Source: Bacteroidota bacterium
GTDB lineage: Bacteria; Bacteroidota; Bacteroidia; Chitinophagales; Saprospiraceae
NCBI GenBank assembly: GCA_024743405.1
Contig: JANSWP010000045.1
Coordinates: 1-56,194, forward strand
Direction of reading: 5' to 3'
DNA: 56,194 nucleotides
Shown here: in pieces, positions 33,335 to 44,478 of the stretch
Layout of the letters: every line of letters starts with the position of its first letter
Numbering within the stretch: the stretch's first letter is position 1
Translations under genes and position numbers: made by a program
The notes under the pieces: model-generated
What the model was told of the DNA's origin: nothing
What the model saw: only the letters and a program-made list of their open reading frames with translations
The model's database searches: none

Positions 33335-36300
33335 TATCTGAGTAGTGTCACATCTCCTTTTATCTGGGTAGTTTGATCGCCACATCTTACTTCTATTAAA
33401 TAAACATAAACCTCTGCTTGCGATACCTCATTTTCGAAATTACCATCCCATCTATTCGAAATATCAGAACCTTCGAAGACTTTTTGTCCCCAACGATTCC
33501 ATACAGAAAGGTTGACCGAATTATTAACTCCATCAAACAATTTCTCTAACCGTGGATCAGGAACAATACCAAATAGATCATTCATGGCATCTCCGTCCGG
33601 TGTAAATGAATTTGGAATCATCCCATCCAATGCCTGAATACCGCAAGTCGGTAAGACTTGGACATTCACCATAAATGAGCTTGAACAACCATTTTCGGTA
33701 GTCGCTGTCACTTGATAAACCGTCGAATCTCCAGCCGGTGTGAAGACTGGGTTCGAGCAAGTATCACAATCGAGCGTTCCATCACCTAATAAGATCTCCC
33801 AGTCATAATCATAGCTGTTGGGCAATTGACTCGACAGTTCAAAATCATCACCATTTGGGACACACCCGAAATCGTCAATCGAAAGATCAATCGTATCCGC
33901 TGGTACAATGATGTAAGTATGTACACTATCACAATTTGGCAGATTGGTGGTAATAGTATCAATGTATATCCCATCAAATTCACTCACAAAAACGCCAGGT
34001 TCTACCTCAATAGAATCTCCTTTACAAACAATCAAATCACTATCTCCAATAACTCCTTGCACGATCACATCAACTTTAACCAAAATATCACAACCACCTG
34101 AAGGGTTAGAAATGGTTCCAAAAACGGTCGCATTTTGAGTGATTATTTGTCCAAAAATATCAACTGCGGTACCTTCACAAATATAAATAATCGAATCTTG
34201 AGTTGGTGCTTCGATCACATCAATGCTCACTGCATCCATTCCCGAGCAACCATTATTATCAACAATATTTACTGAATAATTAAAAGTACCTGGTTCATTT
34301 AATGTTACCGTCTGATTTTGAAGTGATGGATCCACAATCCCCTCTCCAGTCCAATCGTAAGTCATACCGACACTTGATTCCAATGTGATGGTACTTCCTT
34401 GACAAATCGTTGTATCATTAGAAATAATGCCCGGAACATTGGGAACAGTCATCGTAATATTACTTTGAATGACACAGCCACTACCATTATCATCAAAAAG
34501 ATTGTAGGAAAGCTGTACAGGATCATCCGTATTGTTCACATAATTAAATGTGGTCAAAGAAGCATTCCCGGGAGTCAAATTATCTGGCGGCGACCATGTG
34601 TACGTATTTCCAGAAATAGCAGATATTCCAATTTCTTTATCTTCTCCACTACATACCGTCTCAGGTGCCAATTGATTCAAAATATTCCCAACTGGTGAAA
34701 GAATTTCATCCTCACAACTACAATTTTGATCAGCCCCAATGAAAGCAATTACATCACAAATTTGTTCATATTGAATATTGAAAACACCTTGAATATTAAT
34801 CAAACCGCCCATTTCTATAGGGTCAATAATAGTTTGAGATTCCAGCAAAACATCACCCGCCGAAGGCACTCCATTCCCATCATTATCCAAATAGAAATCA
34901 ACGATTAATGGATGCTCTGTATCATCGCCATTATTATTTACATCTACACTAAAGGCGACAACCGTTCCATTTGTATTAATGGTAAAATTCTGTAATTCAA
35001 AATCGGGATGAGTCGTTTGCAAAGTAATAATTGCATTCCCAGTTTCTGCTAATACCTCACATAAAGTTCCATCCGCAATACAAATTGCCTCTTGCTTTTG
35101 AACAGCTTTTATTTGAATGATATGCTCTGCATCACACTCTAATATCCCAAATCCTGTCATTGTCATATCAAAAGATATCGGCGTATTCGGCGAAAGTCCA
35201 CTTTTAATAGCCCATTTCAGCGTCTGATTTCCATTCGAATTATCAATAAACGGTTCATTGGGATCAGCATTTGGATTCGGTACATATGACCCAGGTACAT
35301 AAGTAACGCCAGCAGGAAGGATGACGAAAATACTGTCATTATCAAGCGTCACACCATCAGCCGTCATATTCACATTAAAGGTATAATCATCGCCACAAGC
35401 AACAATTGGTGGCGCATTGGTCACCAAATCAATATTGGCAACATAAGGTGGAATGACTCCTGTAATATTGATCGGATCGCTAGCTTTACTCAACGTGTTG
35501 GTAGCTAATTCACAATTTTGTGTACCAGACGCCGTGAAGATCAATTGTGAACTAGCGATGAAGCCACATTCCGTCAATCCTTTAAATCGAATACTCACAG
35601 AATGGTTGGGTGATTGAGCAAAACCTTTTAAACCAGCATTGACAAAATCAACACTAATTTGGGCTAAATCCCATTGAACGATTCCGCCTCCAATATCTAC
35701 AGGATCAGGAATATTCATCCAGCCTGAGCCAGTTGGAAAGGAAATTTGAGCAGTACCCGGCGCGATATTGAACCCTGTCGGCAACGATACTTCTAGGTTC
35801 ACATTGTAAACCGTACCTACTTGTGCATTAAATATATCGATCGTATGATAAGGTACCGTATCACATAAATCAATTGGTGTAATTGGATTGGTCAAAGCCA
35901 TCTCCAACTCACCAGGTGGCGAAGTGACAGTCAACTGCAATTGAGACTCCCAACATGGCATATTTAGACCTTCAAAAGGATCACAATTCCATCCATAATT
36001 AACGGTAACTGTCTCCATATCGCAGCTTCCATTATCCGCAATTAATTGATAACCATTTGTCCCAATCGGGAAGTCCCCAATTTGAAAAATACCATTTACC
36101 AAGGGCACTGGCATTCCATTTGAAAGGTCAATCAATTGGAAATTCGTCAAATCTGGGGAACTGGAAATAATGGTCATCCAAACATTTGGGGCTGGATCAC
36201 TAAAATCGAATGAAATATTAGATAAATCTAAGTTCCATTCTGCCGTATTATCCAAACTAATATAAGCTGGATTATCTGTATCCAACGCTAATACTGGGCG

Positions 36301-39300
36301 CAATGGACGGAAGGCGCCAAAGCTATTCGTAATCGTATCTAATGGATTATTTTCTGGAATTATATGCGTTTCAATTACAGAATGTATATCTAAAGGCAAA
36401 CTCGAATTTACGGTACAGGGCATTTCCCATTCATGAATGAATCGTAGGCTAAATCCTTCGTCTAAAATCGGATCTTGAAATTCATCTAAATCTACATCCC
36501 AATACATACCAGCCGGAACTACATCTAATGTTTGATTTAGATATAATGTAATAGGAGGTTGACTTTGTAACCGAAGGAATAACAATTCCGAATTCAATAG
36601 GGTAATTGCTGGATCAAAACCTAACAGCCATTCATCAATTCTAGCAAAATTTCTAAATTCAAACGGGAAAAAATTGCCTGTTCCTAAAAGAAAATCAAAT
36701 CGAGTTCCTCCCGGAGAGTCTGAACTTTCACATGGAGGTAAATCATAAATTCCGGAAGAAAATAAGAACCGATAACCAGTCAATTGCCAAGGTCTACTTT
36801 GACAATTACACACGAATGGGTCTAATTGATGAGGCCCTGTATTATTAAAAAATCCAACATTGGTTCCTGTTCTGAGGTTAACGATTCGTGGCGAACCAAA
36901 CTCGATTACATTATAAAGTACTCGGTGTGTAGCGTTAAAAATTAAAGAATCTCCTTCCTCATAAACAAAGTCAGCTGGAATATCACAACCCAGCCCTGAC
37001 AAAACAGCTGGCGAAATGCTATAAGTAAAAGTCATAAATAAGACTTCATCCAAAATCTGTTCGGGTCGAGTATTCGGTAAGGTTAATTTCGCATAAAGCG
37101 TATCAAAAGTAGCAGGTGTACCAAGAGCACACTCATAAATTTGCCCAGTACTGGCATCTACTATTTTCAAGTTTGCTCCAAGGTTTTTGAAACCAAATTC
37201 TTCGGTCATCAATGGCCAATTTCCATCAAAACTCAATGCTTGCCCTCCATCGATCCCATCATCTGCTGTATGGGCTTCAAAACTAACCGTAATGGCTCCA
37301 TTTTGTAATTGCCCTCCTAGAATATCCATAACTACAGCTCCATCAAATGCTGTTTGAAGCGTATCGCCTGCGATTGCTCGATCTCTTCTTACATTATTAA
37401 AATCCAAATCACCGGTTCCATCTGGCAATCGATCATCATCGTTATCTGGTAAACCATAACTCGTTCTGAAAAAATCCATTTCGTAATCTAACCAACCGAT
37501 TATGGAATCAATACACATCGAATCAGATGGACAATCATAAACCAATTCAAAATTTTGGCACTCTTGAATACCACATTGACTAGTCGATAACGTATCCAAA
37601 TTGATAGTCGAAACTACCTGCATTCCAACCATTTGTGGAAATCCGGCACCCGAACAAATTTCATCTTGTGGACAATTCGTTATTGGAATAATATCGCAGG
37701 GAGGCTTGAAAACACAATCAGGTTCACAATTCCAGGTGATTGTAAAGTCCGAATTCACATTTCCAGCATTCAATGGTAAATTATAAGTCAAAGTAACCAC
37801 TTGACCACCCGTGGGTATATCGGTAATATCTAAAGTAGGCACTGCTCCTCCTAAAATCATTTGCGAACCTCCCCATGTTAACCCACACGGCAAAAAGAAA
37901 TCTAGAACTAAAGTTCCTGTTGAGTCGACGATAATAGAAGAAATCAAATCGTAGTTCATCACATAAGTCATGTCATCTTCTAATGGAACGCCAATTTGAT
38001 AGGTAATCGAATCAATCATTAAAATAGGAATACCGCCTGTTGCATTATTTCCTGCACCAATTACATCTTCACCTACTGGGCAAGATTTTTCATAACGATA
38101 ACTATAAAGCCACTGTGGATATGGGCTTCCACAACCTACTGCGCATACATGAATTCGCCATTTTAATTTAATAGTCTCTCCTGCCCCCAAAATAGGAAGC
38201 GTAATCGTCGCCGCATCAAATATGTCGCCCGGTGTGGCACAATCCACAAAAAAGACTTGAGTAGTCATAAATGGTTCTAGCGAAGTGGTCGTTCCAGCAC
38301 TGTCCAAAACCATACTTCCTTGTGCAATTCCTATTACGCCATCAGCACTATGATTTACAGAAAAAAGAATATCCGTAGCAGGTTGGCTACCATTATTAGT
38401 AATAGTAATGCCTTGCTCCACTGATTCGGCACCACAATAATCCGTTGGTAACGTAACCATCGGGGTAAATTCTAAATCTGGATTATCTGGACTAGGTGTT
38501 AAGCTAATCAATGCGCCAATATTTTGAGATTGACATACAGAATTACCGCAACCCCAACTTACGATTATATTGGAATTGACCTGTCCCAAATTGAATCCAC
38601 AATCAGTTATAGTAATCGTTTGAGTAAGTGTAAATACTTCGTCTAATTCAAACAATTCGTCACCATCTCCTACACTTTGAAAATCTGAACCAGTCAACAT
38701 AATCTCAAAATTACTCGGGTCACTATTCGAAACCATTCCAAAATCTGTCGAAATATCAATTCCGCCATTATTCGTATCCGTCACTGTAATTTTGGATAAT
38801 GCTCCGAGTCGTGTATTGGTAAATGTAATCGTCCGAATAATTACATCTCCTTTGGTACCTGTGGCTTGAGCATTAGTGATGTCCGTAATTAAAAGCAAGG
38901 GCGTTTCAATAATATATGGAATGGTGGTTTTCGTTTCCGAACCAGTGTCCCAATTCACCGTGTATTTATTATTGAATAAAGTTCCTGCATTAATCGCATC
39001 AATCAAACTGCAGTCGGTCTGAGCAAGAAAGGTGATAGTCACTTCATCACCTGATCCCATATCTGGAATAGCAAAAACAGGCACATTCAAATTCGTCACA
39101 TTGCTCTCTGAAGCATCGGTCACCGTAGATAACACATAAGATAACCCGGAAGGTAAATCTGCTAAAACAGTGACATCACGAATGGAATCAGGAACATTAT
39201 TGGTAATTGTAATTTCGAAAAGTGCTGTATCGCAAACACTCAAATCATCGGGATTGACATAAGAAATATTTACGCTTTGAGCATAGAACGTAGACATCAA

Positions 39301-39345
39301 GCCAACGACCATATAGGTCAAAAATAGAAGGAGAGAACGCTTCAT
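33334..39345 (-). CDS. Giant secreted repeat protein, T9SS type B (gliding-motility-type C-terminus)
   Basis: A 2003-residue secreted protein with a signal peptide (1-22, ending TFYAQS). The body is a chain of beta-sandwich domains of the DUF11 kind, recognisable by repeats such as TVLADLPSGLSYVLSTVTD near 65, VSLPTGFNIAPGTAQISFP and FVILPAGVTYVPGSYVP near the middle. PKD/SprB-like segments follow (TVCSGEDKEIGISAISGNTYTW, TICQGSTITLESS). The C-terminal ~95 residues (from MIPNSFTPDGDAMNDLF, with VWNRWGQKVFEG and EVYVYLIEVRCGD) are the CHU_C/type B sorting domain. It is likely cell-surface or released and may act in adhesion. It contains many Cys residues and no catalytic motif. The stop codon abuts a long hairpin element. 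Confidence 0.85.
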   Translation of the reverse strand: MKRSLLLFLTYMVVGLMSTFYAQSVNISYVNPDDLSVCDTALFEITITNNVPDSIRDVTVLADLPSGLSYVLSTVTDASESNVTNLNVPVFAIPDMGSGDEVTITFLAQTDCSLIDAINAGTLFNNKYTVNWDTGSETKTTIPYIIETPLLLITDITNAQATGTKGDVIIRTITFTNTRLGALSKITVTDTNNGGIDISTDFGMVSNSDPSNFEIMLTGSDFQSVGDGDELFELDEVFTLTQTITITDCGFNLGQVNSNIIVSWGCGNSVCQSQNIGALISLTPSPDNPDLEFTPMVTLPTDYCGAESVEQGITITNNGSQPATDILFSVNHSADGVIGIAQGSMVLDSAGTTTSLEPFMTTQVFFVDCATPGDIFDAATITLPILGAGETIKLKWRIHVCAVGCGSPYPQWLYSYRYEKSCPVGEDVIGAGNNATGGIPILMIDSITYQIGVPLEDDMTYVMNYDLISSIIVDSTGTLVLDFFLPCGLTWGGSQMILGGAVPTLDITDIPTGGQVVTLTYNLPLNAGNVNSDFTITWNCEPDCVFKPPCDIIPITNCPQDEICSGAGFPQMVGMQVVSTINLDTLSTSQCGIQECQNFELVYDCPSDSMCIDSIIGWLDYEMDFFRTSYGLPDNDDDRLPDGTGDLDFNNVRRDRAIAGDTLQTAFDGAVVMDILGGQLQNGAITVSFEAHTADDGIDGGQALSFDGNWPLMTEEFGFKNLGANLKIVDASTGQIYECALGTPATFDTLYAKLTLPNTRPEQILDEVLFMTFTYSISPAVLSGLGCDIPADFVYEEGDSLIFNATHRVLYNVIEFGSPRIVNLRTGTNVGFFNNTGPHQLDPFVCNCQSRPWQLTGYRFLFSSGIYDLPPCESSDSPGGTRFDFLLGTGNFFPFEFRNFARIDEWLLGFDPAITLLNSELLFLRLQSQPPITLYLNQTLDVVPAGMYWDVDLDEFQDPILDEGFSLRFIHEWEMPCTVNSSLPLDIHSVIETHIIPENNPLDTITNSFGAFRPLRPVLALDTDNPAYISLDNTAEWNLDLSNISFDFSDPAPNVWMTIISSSPDLTNFQLIDLSNGMPVPLVNGIFQIGDFPIGTNGYQLIADNGSCDMETVTVNYGWNCDPFEGLNMPCWESQLQLTVTSPPGELEMALTNPITPIDLCDTVPYHTIDIFNAQVGTVYNVNLEVSLPTGFNIAPGTAQISFPTGSGWMNIPDPVDIGGGIVQWDLAQISVDFVNAGLKGFAQSPNHSVSIRFKGLTECGFIASSQLIFTASGTQNCELATNTLSKASDPINITGVIPPYVANIDLVTNAPPIVACGDDYTFNVNMTADGVTLDNDSIFVILPAGVTYVPGSYVPNPNADPNEPFIDNSNGNQTLKWAIKSGLSPNTPISFDMTMTGFGILECDAEHIIQIKAVQKQEAICIADGTLCEVLAETGNAIITLQTTHPDFELQNFTINTNGTVVAFSVDVNNNGDDTEHPLIVDFYLDNDGNGVPSAGDVLLESQTIIDPIEMGGLINIQGVFNIQYEQICDVIAFIGADQNCSCEDEILSPVGNILNQLAPETVCSGEDKEIGISAISGNTYTWSPPDNLTPGNASLTTFNYVNNTDDPVQLSYNLFDDNGSGCVIQSNITMTVPNVPGIISNDTTICQGSTITLESSVGMTYDWTGEGIVDPSLQNQTVTLNEPGTFNYSVNIVDNNGCSGMDAVSIDVIEAPTQDSIIYICEGTAVDIFGQIITQNATVFGTISNPSGGCDILVKVDVIVQGVIGDSDLIVCKGDSIEVEPGVFVSEFDGIYIDTITTNLPNCDSVHTYIIVPADTIDLSIDDFGCVPNGDDFELSSQLPNSYDYDWEILLGDGTLDCDTCSNPVFTPAGDSTVYQVTATTENGCSSSFMVNVQVLPTCGIQALDGMIPNSFTPDGDAMNDLFGIVPDPRLEKLFDGVNNSVNLSVWNRWGQKVFEGSDISNRWDGNFENEVSQAEVYVYLIEVRCGDQTTQIKGDVTLLR

Positions 39346-40068
39346 AAGCGAGAGTTTTATTCCTTTCTTGTTCAGAGTTCCTTGTTCTCAGTTTAGAGTT
39401 TTAGGCGTGTATTTTCTGAATTTTAAAAGGCATTTGATTTAAGGAACAGAGGCAAAATATTGTAGAAAGTATTGTTTCAAAATTATTTACGAATATAAAT
39501 TACAAATCTATTTTATCGTTATCACAAAATGGTAGGGTCAAAATGACTAATCCTTTACAGTTTTCCATTACCATTATTCAATCACTAAAAAACGAAACGA
39601 TGGCTATTGTCCCAAATTTATAATTTCTGGACGAATGTTTCTTCCATTCCAATGATACGCAACCAACGAAATTCGTTGTTTGAAGAAAGTTCATTTTTAG
39701 TTGTTTTGACAAATAATATTCAATACCAGTCCTTTCCGCTGCTATCTTTCTTATGGCATGTTTAAAAATTTCGTACTAATAATCAATAAGTTAGGTTTTG
39801 ACAAAAAATTATCGTGAAAAAATCCAAAATATTTGGGCATCGAGTCCAACTTCTTTAATTAAAATTTTTTAAGGCGAAAATCAAGTTTTGCTAAACAACT
39901 AAAAGCAGAAAGAATCGATGAAATATAGTTTAGAAATACAGGTAAAAAATAATAGAAAATCACCTTTCCTGTAAGGACATTGACAATGTCTATGAAAATC
40001 AAATCGAAATTTATTATGATTTGTAGCTTTGCATGATTTATAAAATTTCTGTCAAAATAAATGAACTT
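39346..40068. promoter_or_regulatory. 723-bp intergenic region with a -7 element and a 15-bp palindrome
   Basis: The gap between divergent surface-protein genes has no convincing coding sequence. It contains the perfect odd palindrome GACATTGACAATGTC (39976-39990), a smaller one CAACGA-AAT-TCGTTG (39664-39678), and the -7-like element TAGCTTTG (40024-40031). If that element is used, transcription would begin after 40033, which favours the start at 40069 for the downstream gene. No clear TTG box is seen at standard spacing. Confidence 0.5.
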
Positions 40069-42246
40069 ATGATAAAAAAATTAACCTTCTTCATTTTATT
40101 CTTTTTTACATTGAGTATTTCCTATAGTCAAATTCTATTGAGCGAAGACTTCGAATCTGGTAGCTTACCTACTGGTTGGACAATCTCAACCAATGCAACT
40201 GATGGCGGCTGGGTATTCGGATCCGCAGGAGCCCTTTCCAGTTCCTATTTTAACATTCCTAATAATGGTAGTAACATCGCTGTTTCTAATGACGATGGGT
40301 GCAATTGTGATAAAAGTGTTGACTATTTAATTTTACCAGCTCTTGATTTAACAGATGCGCCGGGCGCTTCCATAGAAATTGATGTGAATTACGCAAATGC
40401 ACTGTTTCAAGGAGTCATTGAAACTGGAACAATAGAAGTTTCATTGGATAGCATGCAAACATGGGAGCAAGTAAAAACTATAAATGGTTCAGTTGGTTGG
40501 AATCATCAAGTTTTTGATTTGTCAGACTATGTCGGAAACCCAAATGTTCATATTGGTATTAGATATAATGACGGTGGTGGATGGCTTTATGGTATAGCAA
40601 TAGATAATGTAGTCGTAAAAGTGCCTTTAGCGTTGGATGCAGGTTTTGAAAAGATTTCCATGCCTCCCTTTGGAACTGTTGATACAGAATATAGTATTAG
40701 AGGTACCTTATTTAACAACGGTGCCAATGAAATCAACTCAATAGAATTGACTTATCAAGATGAGTCTGGAAATCCAGTTTCTGCGACTATTGACGGATTA
40801 AATGTGGCTGGTTTTGAGGCTTTTACCTTCGAACATCCCTCACCTTGGATTCCTGCAATAACTGGCACATTCACAATTCCTATTGAAATCACTGCCGTGA
40901 ATGGCGTAGTTGATGGTGATCCCAGTAATAATACTTCCTCTTTCGAAATGGAAATTTTCCCGAACGTGGAGCGATTGAATATTATAGATGATTACCTAGT
41001 CTCTCCGATTCCTGTCATGAATACTATGAATAGTTCGGGAGATCAATTGGATAAACCAACCGATTTGGACTTCTTCCCAATATTGGCAAAAAATGAATTG
41101 TGGGTAATTAATCAAAGAACAGAAAACATAGGGGGTAGCACTACCACTTTTTACGATGTCGGTACGCCAGAACAAAATTCTTGGCAACGTGTCGATGGTA
41201 ATTCTTGGCATTTTATGTCTTTACCTACAGCGATGGAATTTGGCGAAAATGGAAATTGGGGTAACTCTCCGGGTGTTCAAGATGCCAATCATGGTGGAGG
41301 AACTTTTACAGGACCAACACTTTGGTCTAGCGATCCTGATATTTATGCACAACCATCTGGCGGAAATGGAAGCCACTTAGATATGCTTCATGGAAGCCCA
41401 TTAAGTATGGGAATTGCACATGAGGTAGACAATGTTTATTGGGTTTTTGATAGTTGGAACGGTGAAATCGTTCGATATGATTTTGTCGAAGATCATGGTC
41501 CTGGAAATGATGACCACTCCGACGGAATAGTTCGTCGTTACTCAGAAATTGATATTCAAAGAGATGGAGACATTCCAAGTCATATGGTTATTGATAAATC
41601 TTCTGGCTGGCTATATATTGTAGATAATGGTAATGATCGAGTTTTAAGATTGGATATCAACTCAGGTCAAATGATGTCCAACTTACCCTTAATTAATGAA
41701 CCTTTGGCAGAGCATTCTCGATACGGAAATGTAACTTGGGAGGTCATTATCCAAGACGGCTTAGTGCAACCATGTGGTATTGAAGTCATTGAAGACAGGC
41801 TATTGGTAGGTGATTATGCAACTGGTGAAATCATTATTTACGATATCGAAAATAACTTTGAAGAATTAGGTCGCCTCGCCTCTGAGCCAGGCATCACGGG
41901 TATCAAAGTTGGTCCTACTGGACATATCTGGCATACCAACCGAATTCAAAATACTTTGACAATGCTCGAGCCAGGAGACCCTTCTAGCACTTACAGCACT
42001 GAATTAGCGTCAAATATATTCTTGAGTCCAAATCCAACAAAAGGAGATTTGAATATCCAAATCTCAAATTCTTTCACTCAAGAAATGTCTTATAAATTAA
42101 CAGATTTGAGTGGAAAAACATTAGATGAAGCAACTTTCACAGGCAACTCAAAAACGTTATACATGGATGATTACCCTTCAGGAATTTACTTCTTGACGGT
42201 ATTAGGCGATAATGTTTTTGCAACAAAAAAGGTTGTTAAAGAATAA
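40069..42246 (+). CDS. Secreted adhesin/NHL-type protein, T9SS type A
   Basis: A 725-residue protein from the ATG at 40069, which places a signal peptide (IKKLTFFILFFFTLSISYSQ) at the N-terminus. Residues about 22-190 form a jelly-roll of the cleaved-adhesin / choice-of-anchor type (LLSEDFESGSLPTGWTIS, then GIRYNDGGGWLYGIAIDNVVV). An Ig-like domain follows (about 195-290). Residues about 330-630 look like an NHL-type propeller (GIAHEVDNVYWVFDSWNGEIVRYDF, GWLYIVDNGNDRVLRLDINSG, RLLVGDYATGEIIIYDIENN). The last ~75 residues (IFLSPNPTKGDLNIQIS) are a T9SS type A sorting domain. It likely acts at the cell surface; ligand unknown. Confidence 0.78.
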   Translation: MIKKLTFFILFFFTLSISYSQILLSEDFESGSLPTGWTISTNATDGGWVFGSAGALSSSYFNIPNNGSNIAVSNDDGCNCDKSVDYLILPALDLTDAPGASIEIDVNYANALFQGVIETGTIEVSLDSMQTWEQVKTINGSVGWNHQVFDLSDYVGNPNVHIGIRYNDGGGWLYGIAIDNVVVKVPLALDAGFEKISMPPFGTVDTEYSIRGTLFNNGANEINSIELTYQDESGNPVSATIDGLNVAGFEAFTFEHPSPWIPAITGTFTIPIEITAVNGVVDGDPSNNTSSFEMEIFPNVERLNIIDDYLVSPIPVMNTMNSSGDQLDKPTDLDFFPILAKNELWVINQRTENIGGSTTTFYDVGTPEQNSWQRVDGNSWHFMSLPTAMEFGENGNWGNSPGVQDANHGGGTFTGPTLWSSDPDIYAQPSGGNGSHLDMLHGSPLSMGIAHEVDNVYWVFDSWNGEIVRYDFVEDHGPGNDDHSDGIVRRYSEIDIQRDGDIPSHMVIDKSSGWLYIVDNGNDRVLRLDINSGQMMSNLPLINEPLAEHSRYGNVTWEVIIQDGLVQPCGIEVIEDRLLVGDYATGEIIIYDIENNFEELGRLASEPGITGIKVGPTGHIWHTNRIQNTLTMLEPGDPSSTYSTELASNIFLSPNPTKGDLNIQISNSFTQEMSYKLTDLSGKTLDEATFTGNSKTLYMDDYPSGIYFLTVLGDNVFATKKVVKE

Positions 42247-42265
42247 CGAATCTAGCTAAAGAATC

Positions 42266-42304
42266 AAGCCTCGTCAGCAAAATTAATGCAGACGAGGCTT
42301 TTTT
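42266..42304 (+). terminator. Intrinsic terminator of the adhesin/NHL gene
   Basis: AAGCCTCGTC (42266-42275) pairs perfectly with GACGAGGCTT (42291-42300), followed by a run of T (42299-42304). The stem contains GCCTCGTC, a word also present in the long-hairpin cores at 1-108 and 21438-21604. Confidence 0.8.
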
Positions 42305-42313
42305 AGTTTACGA

Positions 42314-44401
42314 TCAAGCCGCCAACTCTTTAGGTAAGGAAAAATGAAAGGTGGTTCCTCTCTCCTCATTTTGTTCAAACCAAATTCGACCATTATATTT
42401 ATCAATAATATTCTTACAAATGGTCAACCCGATACCTGTTCCATTCGCAGTTGGGCTTTTGTCTGGCTTATAAAAAAGTTTAAATATTTTATCTCCATGA
42501 GCACTATCGATACCTATACCATTATCTTGAACCATAAAAAATAATTCTTTTTCATTCACTTTTCCGGTAATGCTCACTTTTGGATTATGATCAGAAAATT
42601 TTAGCGAATTGCCTATTAAATTTTGAAAAAGCTGTGTCAGATGTAAATCATTCATTCGAATATTGGGCATTTCTCCAATACACTCAATCACCGCTTCTTT
42701 CCTTTGAATCGTATCACTCATGCTAAAAATAACATCGTGAATAATCTGCTGAGAATTAATCATTTTTTCAGAAGTTTTTTGAATCGAAATCGTTGAATAT
42801 TCAAGTAAAGAAGATAATAAACCATTCATCCGATGAACACCTTTTAATACACATTGCATGTATTCTTTTGACTCGCCAGGCAACTGTTCTCCATATCGTC
42901 TATCTATCAGGCTTACAAAGCTTCCAATATTCCTCAACGGTTCTTTCAAATCATGTCCAGCCACGTAAGTAAACTGTTGAAGGACTTCGTTCGATTCTTT
43001 TAATTTTACATTTTTTGTTTGGATCTCTTCATTCTTAGCTCTCAGGGTTTGGTTATTATTCTTGTATGTCCATGTAGAATAAAACATAAAGAGCAAAATA
43101 ATCGAAAAAATAGCCATCCCGGCTTTTTGGGTCAATTCGTTTTGCTGGATTTGCAACTCTTGTATTTCGTGCTCACTCTTTGTTGTTTCGTACTTAAACT
43201 GTAGTTCGGTAATTTTTTTGGCTTTACTTTCCTCCAATAAATCCTCCTTTAATTTTGTATAACCTTCAAGATGTGAAATAGCCCTATCTACCTTTTTTTC
43301 AGCCATATATATTTCATATAATTTATAATGACTCTTTTTACAGAAATCTTTAAGCTTATGATTTTCAGCTATTAAAAGGCTCTTATCAAAATAGCTTTTG
43401 GCTTGTTTAAAATCGTTCTGAAGGAAAAATAAATCACCTGTTTTGTAGTTTAAGTCTGCTTGTCCTTTTATGGAAATATAAGGTTCTAATTTTAAACACC
43501 TTTGAAAATAATCTTGTGCTAGTTCATACTTTTCCTGTTGAGCATAATTATCTCCTATATAAAGTAGCGTCCTTGCGATCAATGGTTTATGCTGAATTCC
43601 TTCAAAATAAAAATGAGCCTCTTTAAATTTTTCAAGTGCACTTTCATGATCATTCATTTTTCCTAAGATCTTTCCAAAATCAAAAGTAACTATACCCATT
43701 AATATGGTATCGTTCACTTCCAAAACCATTTCATTCGCTTTTTGAATAGTGGTTAAAGCAAATTCAGAAAGATTGGCTTCACTATAAGTCATCGCCAAAA
43801 ATTGCATGGTATTAACTACTTGTCCCTTTTTTCCCAGCTGCTCGCTGTACTCAATAGATTTTAAAAAATAAGCCGCTGATTTATCATAATCTCCCACTTC
43901 CTTGAGAAGCGTTCCTAAACCATGATAAGTAACTGCGAGTGCTTCTAAATCATTTAGTTGGTTAGCAATTTCTAATACTTGAAAACGATAATCTCTACTT
44001 TCATAATATTTAGTCAAACGCCTTGCTATAACTGCCAAATCTGAAAGCGCTTTTACTTTATTCTTTTCATCCTTTAAAAGGATTGCATTTTGCAGTGCCT
44101 TCTGGTAATAAACCTGAGCACTATCCAAATGATTATTATTTTCAAAACACCGTCCGATCAGTTGATTAATCTGAAATAATTTTTCAAATTGACCATTACT
44201 ATTGGCTCTAGCTTTTGCCAAAGAAGCAAAATGGAGGGCTTTTTCTAAATCTTTGAAAATATTGGCTTTTGTATTTTCAATTAAAGCTTCAATATCAAGA
44301 CTACTCTCGGGCTGCTTAGATAATTCCAAATCAAAAAAATCTTCAGTGGCGATAAGATGATTGCATAGGAATAACAGTCCAAGTAAAATGAATGCTCTCA
44401 T
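42314..44401 (-). CDS. TPR-sensor membrane histidine kinase
   Basis: A 695-residue sensor kinase. The N-terminal signal sequence (1-18) exports a periplasmic domain of about seven tetratricopeptide repeats (about 35-390, for example HLDSAQVYYQKALQNAILL and DYDKSAAYFLKSIEYSEQLG). A coiled-coil stretch (about 390-425), one transmembrane helix (about 427-446, GMAIFSIILLFMFYSTWTY) and a second coiled coil follow. The dimerisation domain carries His483 in AGHDLKEPLRN. The ATPase domain has the N box LFQNLIGNSLKFSD, DNGIGID and GTGIGLTI. No response regulator is adjacent. The small GG-leader peptide gene lies 77 bases upstream on the same strand, so the peptide is a candidate ligand. Confidence 0.87.
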   Translation of the reverse strand: MRAFILLGLLFLCNHLIATEDFFDLELSKQPESSLDIEALIENTKANIFKDLEKALHFASLAKARANSNGQFEKLFQINQLIGRCFENNNHLDSAQVYYQKALQNAILLKDEKNKVKALSDLAVIARRLTKYYESRDYRFQVLEIANQLNDLEALAVTYHGLGTLLKEVGDYDKSAAYFLKSIEYSEQLGKKGQVVNTMQFLAMTYSEANLSEFALTTIQKANEMVLEVNDTILMGIVTFDFGKILGKMNDHESALEKFKEAHFYFEGIQHKPLIARTLLYIGDNYAQQEKYELAQDYFQRCLKLEPYISIKGQADLNYKTGDLFFLQNDFKQAKSYFDKSLLIAENHKLKDFCKKSHYKLYEIYMAEKKVDRAISHLEGYTKLKEDLLEESKAKKITELQFKYETTKSEHEIQELQIQQNELTQKAGMAIFSIILLFMFYSTWTYKNNNQTLRAKNEEIQTKNVKLKESNEVLQQFTYVAGHDLKEPLRNIGSFVSLIDRRYGEQLPGESKEYMQCVLKGVHRMNGLLSSLLEYSTISIQKTSEKMINSQQIIHDVIFSMSDTIQRKEAVIECIGEMPNIRMNDLHLTQLFQNLIGNSLKFSDHNPKVSITGKVNEKELFFMVQDNGIGIDSAHGDKIFKLFYKPDKSPTANGTGIGLTICKNIIDKYNGRIWFEQNEERGTTFHFSLPKELAA

Positions 44402-44478
44402 ACTTGAATAAAATTGTAAGTGTTAATAGCTACGTTTTAGCCCAATAAAAAATTTAAACGTTGGGAGAATTAGTTTTA

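Noticed and set aside
33826-34908. Several plus-strand frames of 60-99 codons opposite the 2003-residue gene
   Set aside because: They are antisense to an intact, long coding sequence with clear domains and are low-complexity (Ile/Asn/Arg-rich) shadows.
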